A stretch of DNA of 41,599 bases from Acidobacteriaceae bacterium. GTDB lineage: Bacteria > Acidobacteriota > Terriglobia > Terriglobales > Acidobacteriaceae. The DNA is taken from positions 1-41,599 of the forward strand of contig PLBW01000064.1 of assembly GCA_003135475.1 (NCBI GenBank). The letters run 5' to 3'. The position numbers and the translations under genes were made by a program. Below, piece by piece: positions 40,782 through 41,599 of this stretch; positions within the stretch are counted from its first letter, which is position 1; each line of letters opens with the position of its first letter. The notes beneath the pieces are model-generated. The model was not told the DNA's origin. It ran no database searches and saw only the letters and a program-made list of their open reading frames with translations.

Positions 40782-41387
40782 TTACCGATTGATCTTGCGG
40801 CGCAAAATGCCACCGAGTCCGATGATCCCGGAGCCGAACATCACCAGCGTGCCGGGCTCAGGAGTTGTGCCCTGATTCTGGTCGTATCGGAAGGTATCCC
40901 AGCCGATGCCGCCACCGTCGGTGATGTCATAGAGGCGGATCTCCGTGATGTTAGAGAAGCTACTGAGGTCGACGTGATCGGGGGCATAGCCTTGCGAATT
41001 TCCAATCAGTTGCACCGTCGAATTGAAGTGGCCGTCTGTGTATACATCGATGAGCGCTACGACGCCAACGTCATTCACGCCCATCCCGTCGAAATTCAGG
41101 TTGTTCACCGGAGACGAGAAATTCAAAAACGTCTCCTGCGCGCAATCGATGCCACCGCTCGCTGGTCCGGAGCACAAAAAATTCGGGGGCGTGCTCATAT
41201 ACTGGGGCTGCGCCGTCACATAGTTCACATTACCAGGCGTTGACGAGAACAGCACCCCGGCATACTGATTCGTAACTACGTCCATGTCGCTCAAGTTGTC
41301 GAAGTTGACTTCGACTGAGCCGGCAAGGGCCGCCGTTGAAAAGACGGCAGTCAGCAATAGAAAACTTAGCGTGCGAAACGTTCTCAT
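40782..41387 (-). CDS. PEP-CTERM sorting-signal protein
   Basis: This is a 201-residue secreted protein from ATG 41387, preceded by GGAGGAG. The signal peptide is RTFRTLSFLLLTAVFSTAALA. The mature part is a beta-rich domain (VEVNFDNLSDMDVVTNQYAGVLFSS and ITEIRLYDITDGGGIGWDTFRY). The C-terminus is a PEP-CTERM tag: TPEPGT, a hydrophobic helix (LVMFGSGIIGLGGI) and a basic end LRRKINR, recognised by the exosortase/EpsH pathway for surface display or release with exopolysaccharide. No exosortase is in the window. The ligand or role is unknown. Confidence 0.9.
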   Translation of the reverse strand: MRTFRTLSFLLLTAVFSTAALAGSVEVNFDNLSDMDVVTNQYAGVLFSSTPGNVNYVTAQPQYMSTPPNFLCSGPASGGIDCAQETFLNFSSPVNNLNFDGMGVNDVGVVALIDVYTDGHFNSTVQLIGNSQGYAPDHVDLSSFSNITEIRLYDITDGGGIGWDTFRYDQNQGTTPEPGTLVMFGSGIIGLGGILRRKINR

Positions 41388-41599
41388 TTCAGGCTCCTCC
41401 TCCGGCTCGCTAGCCGGAATTTCCCCTTTTGGTTGCCAATAGCCCACGTACTATACACCCATCGAGGGATTCCCGCACACCTTTTTTTTGCCTGGGGTCC
41501 CGGGTGTGTGTCACAACCATCTTGCGTTGCGCAAGCAGTCAAAAATCCCAGCAAGACAGCCGCGCAGCGGCGGCTTTGGTTTGAGCCCGGCGCGCAAGC
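41388..41599. other. Upstream region of the PEP-CTERM gene with a repeat fragment
   Basis: 41449-41485 shares TATACACCCATCGAGGGATTC and a following GCACAC with 21886-21925 (ATATACCTACCGAGGGATTC, then GCGCAC), so a third piece of the dispersed repeat family is likely. No gene is seen to the window end. Confidence 0.5.

Overview
The window looks like a chromosomal segment of an acidobacterium (Acidobacteriota, probably the Terriglobia/Koribacter side). This is inferred from the gene repertoire, not from a marker gene: a long Ser/Thr kinase fused to TPRs, a PEP-CTERM protein, an ECF sigma factor paired with a small membrane protein carrying a QNIW...TEGF-type N-terminus, large multihaem cytochromes, many short intergenic repeats and a GC-rich composition. 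No rRNA, tRNA or CRISPR array was seen.

Layout. (1) 1-8193 is the distal part of a tailed-phage (prophage) tail module: the C-terminal part of a tape-measure protein, a minor tail protein with a sugar-binding-like C-terminus, a DUF2163/BR0599-type tail protein, a small DNA methyltransferase inserted in the operon, a J-like tail hub, and a tail protein whose first two thirds are seven HAF-like repeats. A convergent small HTH-like gene closes the block. Heptameric repeats (GAAACTC and GCCAGTA types) sit at the gene joints. (2) 8301-15708 holds envelope and general genes: a GT2 glycosyltransferase, a secreted rhodanese-like protein with a TlpA/ResA-like thioredoxin, a GT39-like membrane glycosyltransferase, a membrane TPR protein, a polytopic membrane protein, and a MbcA/ParS-type antitoxin with a RES-domain toxin. 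(3) 15743-18718 is the receptor-like Ser/Thr kinase with TPRs. (4) 18719-22221 is loose accessory DNA: small unknown genes, a CapD-like N-terminal fragment, a lipocalin-like protein, and two copies of a GC-rich dispersed repeat.

(5) 22222-33600 (minus strand) is the most interesting part. Reading downstream, it encodes an ECF sigma factor and a membrane partner, a 16-haem cytochrome, an NHL beta-propeller, a long leader, a tetrahaem cytochrome, a PpiC/SurA-like foldase, an outer-membrane beta-barrel, a second NHL propeller and a 12-haem cytochrome. This is 32 predicted haems with a porin, a foldase and two propellers. I infer an outer-membrane electron conduit or extracellular cytochrome filament system. 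ResB and CcsA (System II cytochrome c assembly) follow on the plus strand at 33982-37067, with a mirror-symmetric REP-type element between them.

(6) 37207-41599 contains an orphan sensor histidine kinase, an intact IS1595-family element (38407-40700, 25-bp terminal inverted repeats, 8-bp target duplication CTAATTTG) that carries three non-transposase genes of unknown function, a terminator, and a PEP-CTERM secreted protein. Functional links between blocks are inferences from gene order. Start codons were adjusted by eye from ribosome-binding sites and overlaps.
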